Source: Astropecten irregularis
Taxonomy: Eukaryota > Echinodermata > Asteroidea > Paxillosida > Astropectinidae
Reading direction: 5' to 3'
Assembly: GCA_963971285.1 (NCBI GenBank)
Contig: OZ020246.1
Span: 16,971,217-17,035,216 of the forward strand
DNA length: 64,000 nucleotides
Shown here piece by piece: positions 12,712 through 24,693 of this stretch (position 1 is the stretch's first letter; every line of letters begins with the position of its first letter). Under the pieces are notes generated by a model. That model did not search any database, was not told where the DNA came from, and worked only from the letters and a program-made list of their open reading frames with translations. The position numbers and the translations under genes are program-made.

Positions 12712-13074
12712 TTAAAGGTATCATACTTTGCCGGTAAGAAACCAAAACAGAAATGTTCACAGATTTACGTATAACTTACATGGAATGAAGATGGTGGTGT
12801 TCGAAACATACCGTTCACATATTTCCGCCTGAAATGGTGTATTTATCCAGAAATTAGTAAAACAACGACCGAAAATCTTTTTGATATTTAAAAAGATCAA
12901 AAATAAAAGAGAAAAGACCTTAGAAATACTGTGGCTGTTTTTCACTGTTTTCTCAAAAAGTGGGCACCGTATGGGACTGAAATTTTCAAAGATGACTGTT
13001 AATGTATCTGTCTTGATATTTTTGCCCATGAATCTGTATTTCATTGATAAAAAAAAGGATGATATTACCTTTAA
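12712..13074 (-). mobile_element. MITE A, copy 5
   Basis: This 363-bp copy has both TTAAAGG and CCTTTAA ends and sits exactly at the end of a D element. Confidence 0.85.
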
Positions 13075-13300
13075 GTCCAAGCCAAGTGTATTATGCCAAC
13101 GATTGCAAAACAGTCACCATCCAACAGAGTCTATAACGCACTTTAATTCAAACAAGCGTGCCAAGAAGTTTGGCGTCAGCAAAATATTCTACCAATAAAT
13201 GCAAGTCTTCGGCATTGGATTATAGAACATTTGTGATTCTATTTAAACATAATATGGATAATTCACATAAGAAGGTAATTTATTTTTCCTGAACATACAG

Positions 13301-13468
13301 ATATACCTAGTGACCCAAGGGAAGGGGGACAAAACTGAGAGTCGAATCAAGACAGCGACCACGGCCTTCCGGCAGAGGACGTGGGACAACTCCCTCTCGT
13401 CCCAGGGTCTGATGGCCAAGACGTCTTCGTCAGAAATGGAGAGGCCGTTGAACCAGAAAGACATAGAG
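13301..13468 (+). CDS. GPR158/GPR179-like class C GPCR, exon for the proximal cytoplasmic tail
   Basis: The exon has 56 codons and is phase 0 at both ends, between the acceptor gaacatacag and the donor GAG|gtaagg. The peptide begins IYLVTQGKGDKTESRIKT, so TM7 runs directly into a short basic juxtamembrane segment. It continues with a Ser/Thr-rich stretch (SLSSQGLMAKTSSSEMER) that could be phosphorylated, and ends NQKDIE. The remaining helix-8-like region is polar and cytoplasmic. No other domain is visible. The opposite-strand open frame here is only a shadow of this exon. Confidence 0.8.
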
Positions 13469-14079
13469 GTAAGGGCGTAGAGACTTCAGTTAGTTTGGGA
13501 GGCAGAGTCTAGAAGCTCTAAGTTGTTCAATCAATCAATAGACAAAGGCATTTGCCCGTAGTCTCCTCCTCAAATTATACACTGATGGAATCACTGGTGC
13601 CGCTCCCACCACAGCCTGCCTTTCCAGTGCTGCTGCTTTCAGTTTATGATTAACTGAACAAATCTGTGAAAAAAATCCCAACCTTATTAACGTGTTGGTG
13701 AACTTTTAACCTATCCCAGCCAATCACAGTGGCTGCATTCGAATATGTTGTCTAGAGCTAGGTCTAGGTCTTCGCTCCCATGGGCGTAAATCACGGGGGA
13801 GACACCGAGAAAATAGACCTAGCCGTAGCTCCGGGAGCCCTTTTCGGACCGTAACGGCCAGTTTGTCTTCAGCAAAATGGCTGTGTATATAGGCCTACTT
13901 CAGATCTTAAGGTTGACAACATGATTGTGCTGATCACTTCGTCAGGACTGTAGCTCAATCAGTTACTGTGAATGTCAAGGCAAATGAGAATAAAGCAGTT
14001 TGCCGTCACGCCAAAAAAGGCCAAGCCTTGACCAAAAAAGTAGTTATTTCTTCTCAGATGTTTGTATTTTCATCCCAAG
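13469..14079 (+). other. Intron of the GPCR gene
   Basis: This is a short intron from gtaagg to tcatcccaag. It contains an imperfect inverted pair (gctaggtctaggtcttcgc near 13767 and aatagacctagccgtagct near 13811) and nothing else recognised. Confidence 0.7.
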
Positions 14080-14310
14080 GATGAGCTGAAGAGACTCTAC
14101 ACGCAGTTGGAGCAGCTGAAAACCCGCAACATGGTGGTGGGCAACCCGCACCTCACTCGGAAACTGACGGAGATGGCCGAGGTTGCTAGAGAAACAGAGC
14201 AGATGCTGATGGACTCGGACATGCCTAGCAACGTCAACGGGGTCCACGAGATCTCCTACTCGTGCAACAATAACGGCAGGACGAGCAATTCACAGGCTGA
14301 CTGGATATGA
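14080..14310 (+). CDS. GPR158/GPR179-like class C GPCR, terminal coiled-coil exon with stop
   Basis: The exon has 76 codons and a TGA stop at 14308-14310. The frame continues from the phase-0 end of the previous exon if the acceptor is tttcatcccaag|GATGAG. An alternative acceptor, ttctcag at 14057, would bring an in-frame stop within nine codons when joined at phase 0. The peptide DELKRLYTQLEQLKTRNMVV is a leucine-heptad helix, then GNPHLTRKLTEMAEVARE, then an Asn/Ser-rich end finishing QADWI. Class C receptors such as GABA-B receptors use tail coiled coils for dimerisation or trafficking, and a similar role here is inference. The tail after TM7 is only about 130 residues, much shorter than in vertebrate GPR158 or GPR179. 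The non-canonical last bases of the acceptor (aag) make the exact start slightly uncertain. Confidence 0.8.
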   Translation, partial: DELKRLYTQLEQLKTRNMVVGNPHLTRKLTEMAEVARETEQMLMDSDMPSNVNGVHEISYSCNNNGRTSNSQADWI

Positions 14311-15520
14311 AACACACAGACGGACAGACAGACAAACAGACAAGCAAGCAGTTCAAGAACAAACCAACTGTGCTAGAGGAGAACTTCGTCAATGGTGCCG
14401 TTTTTTGTACAGCAGCTTCAAGAGTGATGCACTCGAAGGCCTTATTGCATGACGTGTTTCATCTGCACGTTTGAAATCAGTTGAATTACCAGTAGGTCAA
14501 AGGTAAACGCTTGCCTATCTGACCTTTCCACGGTGAATATGCCTCGGCAGTTCCGCTAACAGTTGGAAGTAAAATGACCATCTACGCGTTGCGTGTAATC
14601 AAGCAGCTTCTGTAAGTGACGAACGTTATCGGTCTGGTTCCAGTGATTGTTCGAGTATTAAGTAAGTCAGAACTTTACGAGTTTGCTTCCGTTTTTTCCG
14701 TATAAAGGCCTACACCCTGAATTTGCACATACACAGCGTGTGATATTTGGAAGTTCGTTACCAGGACTGTGTCTCATTGGGAATGTAGGCCTATAAAGTC
14801 CCAAGCCTACATCGCGACAGCACCAGTATATCACTCTGATACGAGGTAGGATGCATAACATCCAGTAACTATGGTGACCTGCTAACTGGATAATATTGGA
14901 TTGACAGCAGCTGTCAGCATCGCTACTTTTAAAACACTCTGAAGATTCTGTTCTCTTTTTTTGTACTTTTACCATTTACCAAGATAATAAGTGGCGCTAA
15001 AATATGATATAACCCTGTTTCAGAGTGTGGCAGTCTTGACATGTAGAGCTCAATACACTTAAGACTTCAGTCGAGAAACTTGGCAATGAAGTAAAATAGT
15101 GCGAGGCGAGATAACACTAAAGTACATTGTGGGGTTTTCAAAATGACTCTCTGCACTCGCCTATAGTCTTTTTATGCAAAATATTATAAATGTTTCTTTA
15201 TAAAAAAAAAATCATGTTGTAATGCGTTGAATGTACATAATATAAAGTAAAACCTGTAGCGAAGTGTTTGGCTATTTGAATATTTATAGGACATTTTATT
15301 CAACCCACTCCCCCTTTTAAAACCTTGTGTGATCTCCCTATAAGAGGCTGGTAACATGGAATGACATGTATTTTTGTATTGTAACACAGAGAAGGTTATT
15401 CCATTGTTTTCAGGAAGAAAACAAAAAGGAATAGTTGCATTAATCATATAATTGTTAACAAAGGATAATTTATAACAATTGTTGGAGTTTTTTATAAATT
15501 AAAAAGTGCGGTCTCCTTGT
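14311..15520 (+). other. Probable 3' UTR of the class C GPCR gene
   Basis: This follows the stop codon directly. It is single-copy-looking sequence with none of the MITE families that fill both sides. It starts with a purine-rich run (gacggacagacagacaaaca). A variant poly(A) signal ATTAAA lies at 15498-15503, with T/GT-rich sequence about 20-60 bases downstream. The end is inferred. No canonical AATAAA was seen in this stretch. Confidence 0.4.
15498..15503 (+). promoter_or_regulatory. Candidate poly(A) signal ATTAAA
   Basis: This is the common variant hexamer, followed by GT/T-rich sequence (ttgtacttcgttttgga and tgttttgtcttctg). It is the best candidate for ending the GPCR transcript, but such hexamers are frequent in AT-rich DNA. 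Confidence 0.3.
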
Positions 15521-15735
15521 ACTTCGTTTTGGATATTATCTGTCACTTGCAATGTTTTGTCTTCTGCTTCCAAATTGATTTTGTAAAGGGCAATGCGTGA
15601 GGCTGACTACAAATTAAAAATGCTCCTGCCAAAAGTTATTATAAGAATCAAAAGAATCAGTTTCGTAATTCGAAAAAAAAAGCGCTCCGGAGAGTCTGGG
15701 AGCCAGACTTTTCTTCCACTCGTAACGAGCCAGTC

Positions 15736-15818
15736 TAGTCTGGTTCCCAGACCAAAATTCTCCGACTACTGTCTGTCAATTCGTCGTCATGGAATCTTTG
15801 GGCATTGGAACCAGACTA
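15736..15818. mobile_element. J hairpin MITE, copy 1
   Basis: It has inverted ends TAGTCTGGTTCC and GGAACCAGACTA with a roughly 60-bp interior. A further half-copy (gagtctgggagccagac) lies just to its left. Confidence 0.75.
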
Positions 15819-16036
15819 GAGCCAGTCGAGATTTCCCGATGTTCACCTGTTCGACGGCTGTTGCATGTATGCAAGCGGTGTTGACATGCCAGCCGAAGTT
15901 TGACGAAACGAGTCTGGCAAAAAATATCCGCGTTTTATACAATATTTGTGATCATCTAAGCTTTAAGTTAAAGCCCCAAATTAACCACGTTCTATTAATG
16001 TTACATATTCTTAAAAATTCGATGAAAACCTCTCCC

Positions 16037-16365
16037 TTAAAGGTAGTATCATACCTTGGTTTTTGTCAAAGAAATACAGATTTAAGGGCAAAAATATCTA
16101 CGAAGATACAGTCCCATACGGTGCCCGCATTTTGAGAAAACAGTGAAAAAGCCCACAGTAACTTTTCACAGGATTTGTGATCTTCCGAAGATCAAAATTG
16201 TTTTTGGTCATACGTTTTGCTCTTTTCTGGATAAATATAGCATTTCAGGCAGAAAAATGTAAGCGGTATATTATTCTAACCATCACCATCGTTATACCCT
16301 GTAAGTTATAGGTAAATATGTGAATACTTCTGTTTCGGTATGCTACTACCAAAGTAAGATAGTAT
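16037..16365 (+). mobile_element. MITE A, copy 6
   Basis: It begins ttaaaggtagtatcatacct. The right end is degraded (accaaagtaagatagtata). Confidence 0.8.
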
Positions 16366-17485
16366 AATATAGCAATATTATAATGGAGCCACAAACACAG
16401 GGCTGAACACAACAAATTGCACATTTATCGAAACTTTTACATTTGTGTTAATATTGTCTTCTTCCTTACTTTTTGTCTCGAGCCCAACGGTTTCCCCTCT
16501 TCCCAAAAAATGGATCTGCCTATTGTACAGTGTTCTCCATATCGAGGCAGGTCATTCACACTGGTTATGACGTCATTGTTTCAGCTCTGCCAATACTTTT
16601 AAACACAATTTGTTTAAAAAAAAATAACTGGCGTAATTTACAAACAAGAGTTTACACGGAAAATGCTGCTTGTTACTCAAATACTATAATTATAATGATA
16701 GTGAATACAGGGGTTATCCAAACACTTAACAAGATGCTATTAATTTTTTCCCCTCTATTTTCGAAACCAATTTTGCTTAACTTAATTACACTGTTAAACA
16801 AACAGCTTTCATTTTGATCCCACTGCGCCTACAATTCTCTGTTCACACAGGACCCTGTGTTTACCGAGACGTATTAAATTCTGCAATTAGGAGCTTTTGC
16901 ATCCTCGATTAAGTTGGTATAAAATTACCTTGTTTTGACTCCAATCAATTCCCGGGCGCCCATTTGCTTGTCCATGAGTGTGCAGGATGAATCAATAAGC
17001 GAAAACCAACCACGTCCCTGGACAAGGATTAAATGCATGAAGATTATTATTAGCTTTTTTTTGGACAAGAAAGCTTGACAGCTTGAATTTCACGGTTTTG
17101 GGAAAAGTGCAGACTGTTGGTATACTATACAGGGTAAGTCAAGAGAACTTGACCGGGATTTGTGATGTTTTTCAAAAGAAACAAAACGACACTCGAAAGT
17201 TCGGTAAAGCATATATTTATAACAAACACTGTCTCCTGCTCATTAGATAAAGAAGAATGAAACAAACAGATCATTCCTAAGAAAAAAAGACCGGTGACAA
17301 TTTTTAAATTGCAGTACCTACAACTTGGATTCAAACTCCAGTTGACCGACGCACGGTAACAATATTATGCTTGAACACAAAATCTGCTCCAAACAAACGT
17401 TACCAGCCAAATGACCATAGGTATACTACATTGTGACTGGTACTCGGCTAGCTGATTTTTCTTTTTCCTTAGTCATCTCAATTTG

Positions 17486-17583
17486 TAGTCTGGTTCCCAG
17501 ACCAAGAATCTCCGACTATTCTCTGTCATTTCTAGGATTTTGATAAGAGACGTCAGGGAACCATTGGGCAGGGAACCAGACTA
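17486..17583. mobile_element. J hairpin MITE, copy 2
   Basis: Inverted ends TAGTCTGGTTCCC and GGGAACCAGACTA enclose a core that shares 'ccagaccaa.aatctccgacta.t.tctgtc' with copy 1. Confidence 0.8.
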
Positions 17584-17602
17584 CACAAGCTACCGAACAA
17601 TG

Positions 17603-17841
17603 GGCGTTTACGAAACGGAGGCTTAGGATCAGGCTCAGGCTCCAACTCTGACATCCATATACTGAAAATATAGATTGTGGTTTTTCATTTAAGCTGAAAC
17701 ACTGTTTTCCTTTTCAAACCAGAGAATCTACTTCAGAACAGCAGCCAAAAGTCTCTATTTTGATACTTGTTATGTCAGAATGGATTCACGAAATGGAACC
17801 GGAGCCTGAGACGGAGCCTGAGCCTCCGTTTCGTAAACGCC
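17603..17841 (+). mobile_element. F fold-back element, copy 1
   Basis: It has inverted ends GGCGTTTACGAAACGGAGG and its complement, each followed inward by a variable run of aggctc/gagcct units. The core includes aaccagagaatctacttc and gcagccaaaagtctctattt. Confidence 0.85.
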
Positions 17842-19840
17842 ACTTGAGTTTCTCTCGAAGACAGGAGAGCGGATTTCAAACAGTTTCAAATATTTTTTTT
17901 ACACGCCCTGTCGCTTTTCTGTCATACTAAGTAGTGGGGTCTGAAGTATGAATACTATTAAATAAGAAGTTCAACCGATGTTTAACGTATTGTAACATTT
18001 TAAGTATTACAAAACAAAATGCTGAAATAACATTTCAATATGGCTGAAATCGCTTAAGACATTACGAGAAAATACGTGACTTTCACTCCAATTTCTGGGA
18101 CAAAATACTGCTCAATCGTATTATATATAATTATATTATGAGTTGCCCGGAGGAAAAAAAAAAGAGAATTGCATTTGCTGAAATACGTTTATAATGAGCT
18201 TCTTAAGATATTAATCATAATTATTGAAAACAAAAACCTGAAAAAAAAATTCTTGTGGAAAATAAATAAGATTGCGCTCTTTCAAAAATCATTCAAGATT
18301 TCTTTTTAAATTACTATACATTTGTGCTTTGAAAATTAACGGAGTTTGTTATACTAAAAATGTTCATATAATTATTCGAATGATTTTTGATAGAGCCAGG
18401 TCGACCTAACAGTTAGTGTTAAATTAGATTTTAAACGATAATTATATAAGTATGAAACGAGATTAAAATTCTGTTTCATTATGACATAATAACAACTGAT
18501 TGATTTGTGTGCGTTTTATGTGTCACTTTGCATAATTATTTCATTATAACCACAGTTTCAAATATCATTTTAGTTCAAGGAAGAGTCCTTACTAAGTCAA
18601 TTCATTTTTCCCCAAATTAAATTATAAATTCTAATCAGAGTGTACAATGTACATAAGGGACATTAATTGAATAGAATCCAGGTTAACATAATTATTTTCC
18701 AGAGCGATGGAAAAAGACAGACCCACAAAAAGGCTGTAAAAAATGAACATAGACAGAAAAAAATGAAAACACGGCAGAATATCCATTTTCGAGGACTACA
18801 ATGACATCATATTTGGTTGTCACGAATACCGGGTATAATGGAGGTTCATAATAATACGCAGGATTTTGTTTTAAAGAAGGGGATGGGGGTGTTGAGAACA
18901 GATTGGGAACGGAGTTTTTAAAAGCAAAGTTTCTCCGTTTAAACTGCTTGGGTTGGACCGTGAATTACTTCGTGCAGCACAGAGAGGTCAGACCGCCAAG
19001 CGCCCCGTGCTTTGTCCACTCTTACTATACACAATTGGTGTCCAGTAGTAAACCACGGACGAAAAATGCATTAGGCGGCACTGGACGTATTCTTTCCAGT
19101 TCCTGAGTAGTTCCGTTCCCCTCCTCCTTATATCTTCTCATCCTTTTGTCTATTTGCTATCATCCTCTCTTCCATCTCTATTATTGTGTGTCCACTCTGC
19201 AACGATGTCTCCGTCATTTCCGCAGTCCGTATGGTTTCCGGTTTCTTGTTGGGTAGAGGCAATTAACAGTTGAACAACCTATACAGTGACGCCGCTCCTT
19301 CCCTGCATCCAAACGGGAAACAATCACGACACCCCTCCCCTACTCAACTCAACTCCCCTCTCCTCTCCTCTCCTAACTCCGAAGTGTGTGCGGACCCTCG
19401 ATTTGACCCGTGAGAATGCGACACGCATTGGACACGATGCTAGACAATTGCTATCGATTTTCCACATCCTCCCTCTCTATATATACCGGGTTCACACAAA
19501 GAGCAAAATCTCCGTATATAGCAAAAATTCCTATTTTCCTACAAAATTCCTATTCATGTTTGTTTTAGGCGAGTTTTTCAGCTTTGTTAAACACTTGAAT
19601 TCGAAGCATTGATAGCTTGGTTACTATAGAAACATCTTCATCTTCATCTTCTTGTGTATCCCAACAATTAATGCGGCGCACAGAATAGCGTGTGTATTCT
19701 GCGAAATGGCGCCTAAGTGCTCTGGAAAACAGTATAAAGTAATATGGCATCTCAATCTTCTTTGTAGTTATTCATCTGCAATAGATAAAATGAGCATTGT
19801 GTAGGACTCCATGTAAGTAAACGAACAAGCCGCGCAAAAC

Positions 19841-19910
19841 TGGGAGGGGGAAGAGGGGAGGAGGAGGGGGAGGAGGAGGGGGAGGGGGGTTTGGAAAAGG
19901 GGGGGTCAGG
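19841..19910 (+). repeat. G-rich purine tract
   Basis: About 70 bases are nearly all A/G, with repeated GGAGGAGGGGG runs. The tract could form a triplex or G-quadruplex. Confidence 0.8.
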
Positions 19911-20305
19911 TCTAACCAATCTGGGGTCAATATTCAGGTTTCAAAGGGTCAATATTCAGCTCCCCTGGCCGGATGGTCAATGGAAATTAATCATTTTTCT
20001 TCACACAACGGGATAACTGCCTATGTACTAGGCCTATAGCATTCTGGTAGACCTAACGGCTGTTTGCTGTCGTTGACGATTTTCATGTAATTAATAACTA
20101 ATGAAGACATGTCCAATTAAACCATAGTGCAATTTCCATCACACTCAAGGTAAATATTTGAAGTGTAAGCACAAAAGAAGCCATTGTGTCCTTCGTTCGC
20201 TGTAAAGATCCGACTGGTAGAACTGTAATTCCCAATGATCACGTATACGGAAAATTTTGTTTATCAAAATTTAATAATGTGCCGCACAAATATCACAAAA
20301 ACTGC

Positions 20306-20325
20306 AAAAAAAAAAAAAAAAAAAA
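20306..20325 (+). repeat. A20 homopolymer
   Basis: This is an uninterrupted A-run. No retroposon body was identified upstream. Confidence 0.9.
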
Positions 20326-21801
20326 CAATGCACATAATTATATTTCAAACCTCACAATTATCTTAAAATTTAGGTTTTATAATGATCAGGCGAGCAATTC
20401 ACCAATGTGTGGAGTTAGAAGGGGTGAAGGGGGTTCGATATCCTTCTTTTAGCTTCCACTGTGCAAAATGCAATTCAAGCGTTTGTTTCCATGCATTTAA
20501 TACGCCTCTCCATACACTTATCAAAGACTCAATGTAATCCTGAATTTTTTTTTCAACCATCGGATTTTGATTAAAGCTCTCACATATTGCTGTTTTTTAA
20601 ATACACAGACAGTGATATCTAATTACAGTGGAGACTTGTTATGTTGGCATCGAATGAAACTACCGTATACCGGGTACGGTGTACTTTGGTAATAACACGG
20701 TGGAATTGCACTGGCATCATCGGTGATATTATGAAAGACTCGTGGCGAAAGGCAAGATCTGCCTGCCAAATCAAGAGGAAATATCTTAACATTTAACCAC
20801 GACAATGACAAGAAGAGAGGAGGAAAAAACAGGCAGTGTGTTCCTAGGTTTTCTTTCACGATACAGGTGCTGCGTTTGTTTCAGAAGCAAACCGAAACGT
20901 GTGGGCGATACGAGGCCTGCTCGCGCGTGGTAGATTGCGGTCCAGTGGTACCGTGAGAGAGTGGGCGACCGCGGCTGCACTGTACGACAAATTCATCACG
21001 CTGCATGAGCAAACCGAGCACGCGACACCGATGAACCGAGCATAACATGCCGATTGACTTGTCTTGAGTGTTGAGGTATACTCCCATATACCCCCTAGCC
21101 CTCCCCGTGGGCCGAGGGGTATAAGATGCTCTACCATGCAGTATGACCTTGAGTCCTGTCAATCGATGGGAGTAATTCCCAAGAAGATTATACCGTACCA
21201 ATGAGGCGTGAGCCCTCTGGTAAGGTCCGTAGTTGAGGCGAAGTAGCATCCCCCTCTGCCAGCTTGTACCCAGAGGATAAAAGAAGGGCAATGTTCGTAC
21301 ATCAACTCCCCTGGGGCTCCATCGATCCACGACTGCAGCAGCAGAGTGCTCCAGGACACAATTAATCAAATTAGCAATTTTAGATTAAAACACGTGCCAC
21401 TAGCATCCGTCCCCCAGCTACGTGGATACACCAGGGAGCCTTAAAACATAGGAAGTTATAAAAATGAGCTGAAAAAGACGTTGCTTGCCACACAAATAAT
21501 TGAATTGTTTAGTACCCTTACCTGTCATGCACAAGTCAACGAAACACCGGACTGTTAAGGAAAAAGATCCAAATGACCTTTGATCTCTTGGTGCCGTTAA
21601 AATGTTCATGCGCATGCTCAGATCCTAATGGAACGTGGAAGATAGTATATACGTGTCTGCTGCCACCAAGCGTTTAAGAAGAACACATTCTAATGATTGA
21701 TGATTGAGTAGGTCTGCTAACGGTCGTAGTGGGTATCTATCTAGGCCTAAGGCAAAACCGCATTGGAATGTTCAAGACACAAGTGCCCACCAATGTGTAC
21801 A

Positions 21802-21981
21802 GGAGTCGATTTCACGCAGCCCTACGATCGATCGTAACACTAGACTAATACGAAGATTAACCCATCGTATCCTACCGTAGGCTGCAATACATCATCAGCC
21901 CTACGATATATTGCAAGTTAAGATGAGTTTTGTGAAATCATGGAGCTATTAAACAGAATAGCTCCATGGTGAAATCGACCC
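21802..21981. repeat. E fold-back element, copy 2, with a small hairpin insert
   Basis: The left end is ggagtcgatttcacgcagcc and the right end is ggtgaaatcgacc. The right arm is interrupted at 21940-21968 by a 29-bp perfect hairpin flanked by a repeated GTGAAATC. Confidence 0.75.
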
Positions 21982-23280
21982 ATGCTTCCATATGGAACAT
22001 CCTATGTACTTTTTTTGGTATTTCCTATGAGAATGTTACCGCGTGTAAGCTTACACTCCTATTACTAGAAGATGACGAAAACAATCTTAAATCGTCTTGA
22101 GTTTGCAGGTATTGACAGAGAGAAACACCAGATAGGAATATCGAATCCATACAGATTGCCAAATGTTGTAATACGATGCTTACATGTCTATCAGCCCGTG
22201 AGCAAAAGAAAAAAAAAACATACCCTTTTGACATGGAAAAAATTGGGCTTCGCCATAATAAAGTGAGATTTATAACGGAGAATCGCGCGCCACTAGAATC
22301 AGTTTGACGTCTGAATTAAATAACCAAAAGAAAAAAAAATGTATTGAAATCAAACAAGAAAATTGGAACTGAGTCACTTGAGGCAGATTCGCTTTCGTTT
22401 TCTGGGCCGGCTCTTACAGCTCCAGCGGGTATAAGAGCTGAAATTACATCGATTTATCAAGAGGGACGATCTGTCAATATACCAAGGTGTTGGATGCAAT
22501 TCATAATGTACGTGTTTCTCTCTTTACACAGTTGACGTATCCCAAGGTGTTTGAACAAGTTTTTCCTTTTTCTTCTTCTCGCGATCCATTGTTGTGAAGT
22601 GATGTATTTTCTTTTCCCGTTTGCGATGTTGTAGCCCGCTGCACGTCATCGGACACGAATGGATAACGACCGGACGAACAGCCGAGTTTATGATACCCAG
22701 CCGAGGTTTCGGATGATGAGGTTTTTTCTTCTTCTTCCTCCGTTTCGCAGACCGTGCATGCACTCGATCCAGCAGAGATGACGCAAATTAAATCAATCAC
22801 GTAAGCGCTTTCTGTCTTGTCTTTTGACTGGATCTACTCAATCACGCGTCACTATTATAGGAACGGGAATGACAAATTATTGCTTTATCTAATGAGTATA
22901 TGATTCCATTATTGGATGAGATTGATTACAGAATTAAAGGGGAAAGTGGACGACCGCTATACTAAACAGTTCTATACACTTTTGCACATCATGCAGCTTT
23001 CAATAGTCCAACCTAGTTCAGTTTTTGAGTGTTTTTAAGAGCTTACTGGGAGGTTAACGCACCGGTGATGCATTTAGGGCTGGAGTAATTGGCCACGTTC
23101 GGGAATATTCATAATCCATCAGTTAGGTCGCTTGACTAGCTGTCATAAATCAACACTAAGTTTTGAGGCAAAATAGGCACTCACGTTTTTGAAAAAAAAA
23201 ATGATATCGTGTACAAAAATAGCAAGCTCAATGCGCTTGCTCGGTTCTTTTAATAATGTCCCTTGCGAGGTACTGTTCGG

Positions 23281-23566
23281 TAGCCTGGTGGCCTGGCGTG
23301 TTGTACTCAAAATGTTGTGGTCAATCTACAGATTGTGGGTTCGAATCCAGCCATGGGTTTATGGTGCTTGCGTCCTTGGGTAAGACGCTTTGTCACATAT
23401 TGCTCCTATTCACCCAGGTGTAAATGTGTACCTGTGATAGTAGAGAAGGCTTTGGTTTGATTAGCCTCTGTGCACTTCCAGCAACCGGGGCTGCATACTC
23501 TACAGGGAGTTGGGATGGTTTCAGGAATGTAAATTATGGCACGGTGACAAGGGATAATAATAATGT
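23281..23566 (+). mobile_element. tRNA-derived SINE, longer copy
   Basis: The head tagcctggtggcctggcgtg resembles a Pol III A box and GGTTCGAATCC at about 23339 is a B box. The body shares all blocks with the copy at 877-1140. The tail is gataataataatg. SINEs of this kind are transcribed by Pol III and moved by LINE enzymes. Confidence 0.75.
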
Positions 23567-23830
23567 ACGCTTTGAGTAGTTTGTAACTAGATATAGCTGC
23601 AAGTATTTATTCACTAAAGATATTGAGAGCTTCTATATTTGCGTCTCTCGAGTATACATTTTTCATAGGCCTAAACTGCTGGAAACAGTGAAGAGATATT
23701 GTGCGTATCCGATTCAAATGAACACACGAATAAGTTCATTTCAATTTCGGCTGAACAGGACGGTACCAGTAAAGGCATTTCAAATTATAACCTGTCTAAT
23801 TTATAACGTCAGCAGGATATATTTAACGAC

Positions 23831-23953
23831 AAATCCAAATCTATCGCTAAACGGAAAATTGATCGCTACTTTGCGTAGCATCCGTTTATCCATCCGTTTA
23901 GCGATGGATTTGAGCTTAATCGATGATCGCGTAGCGTTAGTGAAATCGGCCCC
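23831..23953. repeat. K fold-back element, copy 1
   Basis: An inverted pair aaatccaaatctatcgctaa and ccgtttagcgatggattt is followed by gcgttagtgaaatcggcccc, which recurs at 28331-28398. Confidence 0.6.
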
Positions 23954-24693
23954 AGGTCTTAAACGGGATTGGTTATATTTTTATTCATTTATCTATTGTT
24001 CATATTTCTTTCTAAAACTTCATTTTTTATAACCAATTACGGATTAAAATAACACTGAAGAAAAGGTGAAAGTATCACAAACTTCCAGCCAGCAAATTAA
24101 AACAAAACTACTACATTTTCCTTATGAGAGTTTGACCTTATAAATGATACGGTTCAAGTTAGGTCCGGCGAACCATTATAGTTGTGGATTAGATAATTAG
24201 ATTTTAGACACCATCGATATCGTGAAAGATCACAAGCGTTTATTTGGTGTGTGCGTGCGAGCCCAGCGTCTACACGCGGTCTGGGTCTGGGTCTGGGTCT
24301 AAACCCACACGGACGCCCCGTGGCGTCAGCGGTCCCCGGCCGGTCCTTTACTCGCCGTCCATTACCCACACCGCCCCGCCCACTCCACTGGAATATATTT
24401 TACGCATTTCATACGACGCTTGATTTCTCATCGATTCTGAAACGCTTCGGTACATTCCGAGTTCGCCAACCCCTTGATTGGAAGTACTGGAATCGATTTT
24501 TGTAGCCTTTTTTTTCTGTCTTGTAATGGTCGGTCATTGCCCTGGTAACAATTGAGAATGGATGTTACTAAAGGAGCGGGTAATTCTTGTAGGCTGTCCT
24601 GGGACACACACAAAATGCCGATGAAAAACGTCTTTCAATCATCGCGAATCATCCACGTCAATTACTGCTTTCAATTCTACGATTCTTCCACGT

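Larger units (their letters stand above)
8314..13300 (+). other. Intron of the GPCR gene, rich in MITEs
   Basis: The intron is bounded by gtaaac and gaacatacag. It contains MITE A copies at 8413-8740, 10255-10613, 11855-12198 and 12712-13074, MITE B at 9446-9764 and a D element at 12414-12711. There is also a candidate antisense exon at 10809-10890. The stretch 8741-9445 includes an AT dinucleotide-rich patch near 9001-9050 and otherwise shows nothing. The stretches 10891-11850 and 12199-12413 show nothing firm. Confidence 0.7.
15531..24693. other. Intergenic region, part 1
   Basis: It holds J elements, MITE A copy 6, F element 1, a purine tract, E element 2, a SINE and a K element, each listed separately. 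Unique AT-rich stretches 16366-17480 and 17842-19840 show no gene. The 20850-21370 stretch is GC-richer, with several overlapping minus-strand open frames and no recognisable protein. The 24230-24400 stretch is a small GC-rich island with four GGGTCT repeats. Confidence 0.5.

Noticed and set aside
20881..21369. 162-codon minus-strand open frame
   Set aside because: Two other frames on the same strand are also open. The peptide has no recognisable motif and no clear splice or start context.
24280..24302. GGGTCT repeats as interstitial telomere
   Set aside because: Only four units, and the unit is not TTAGGG.
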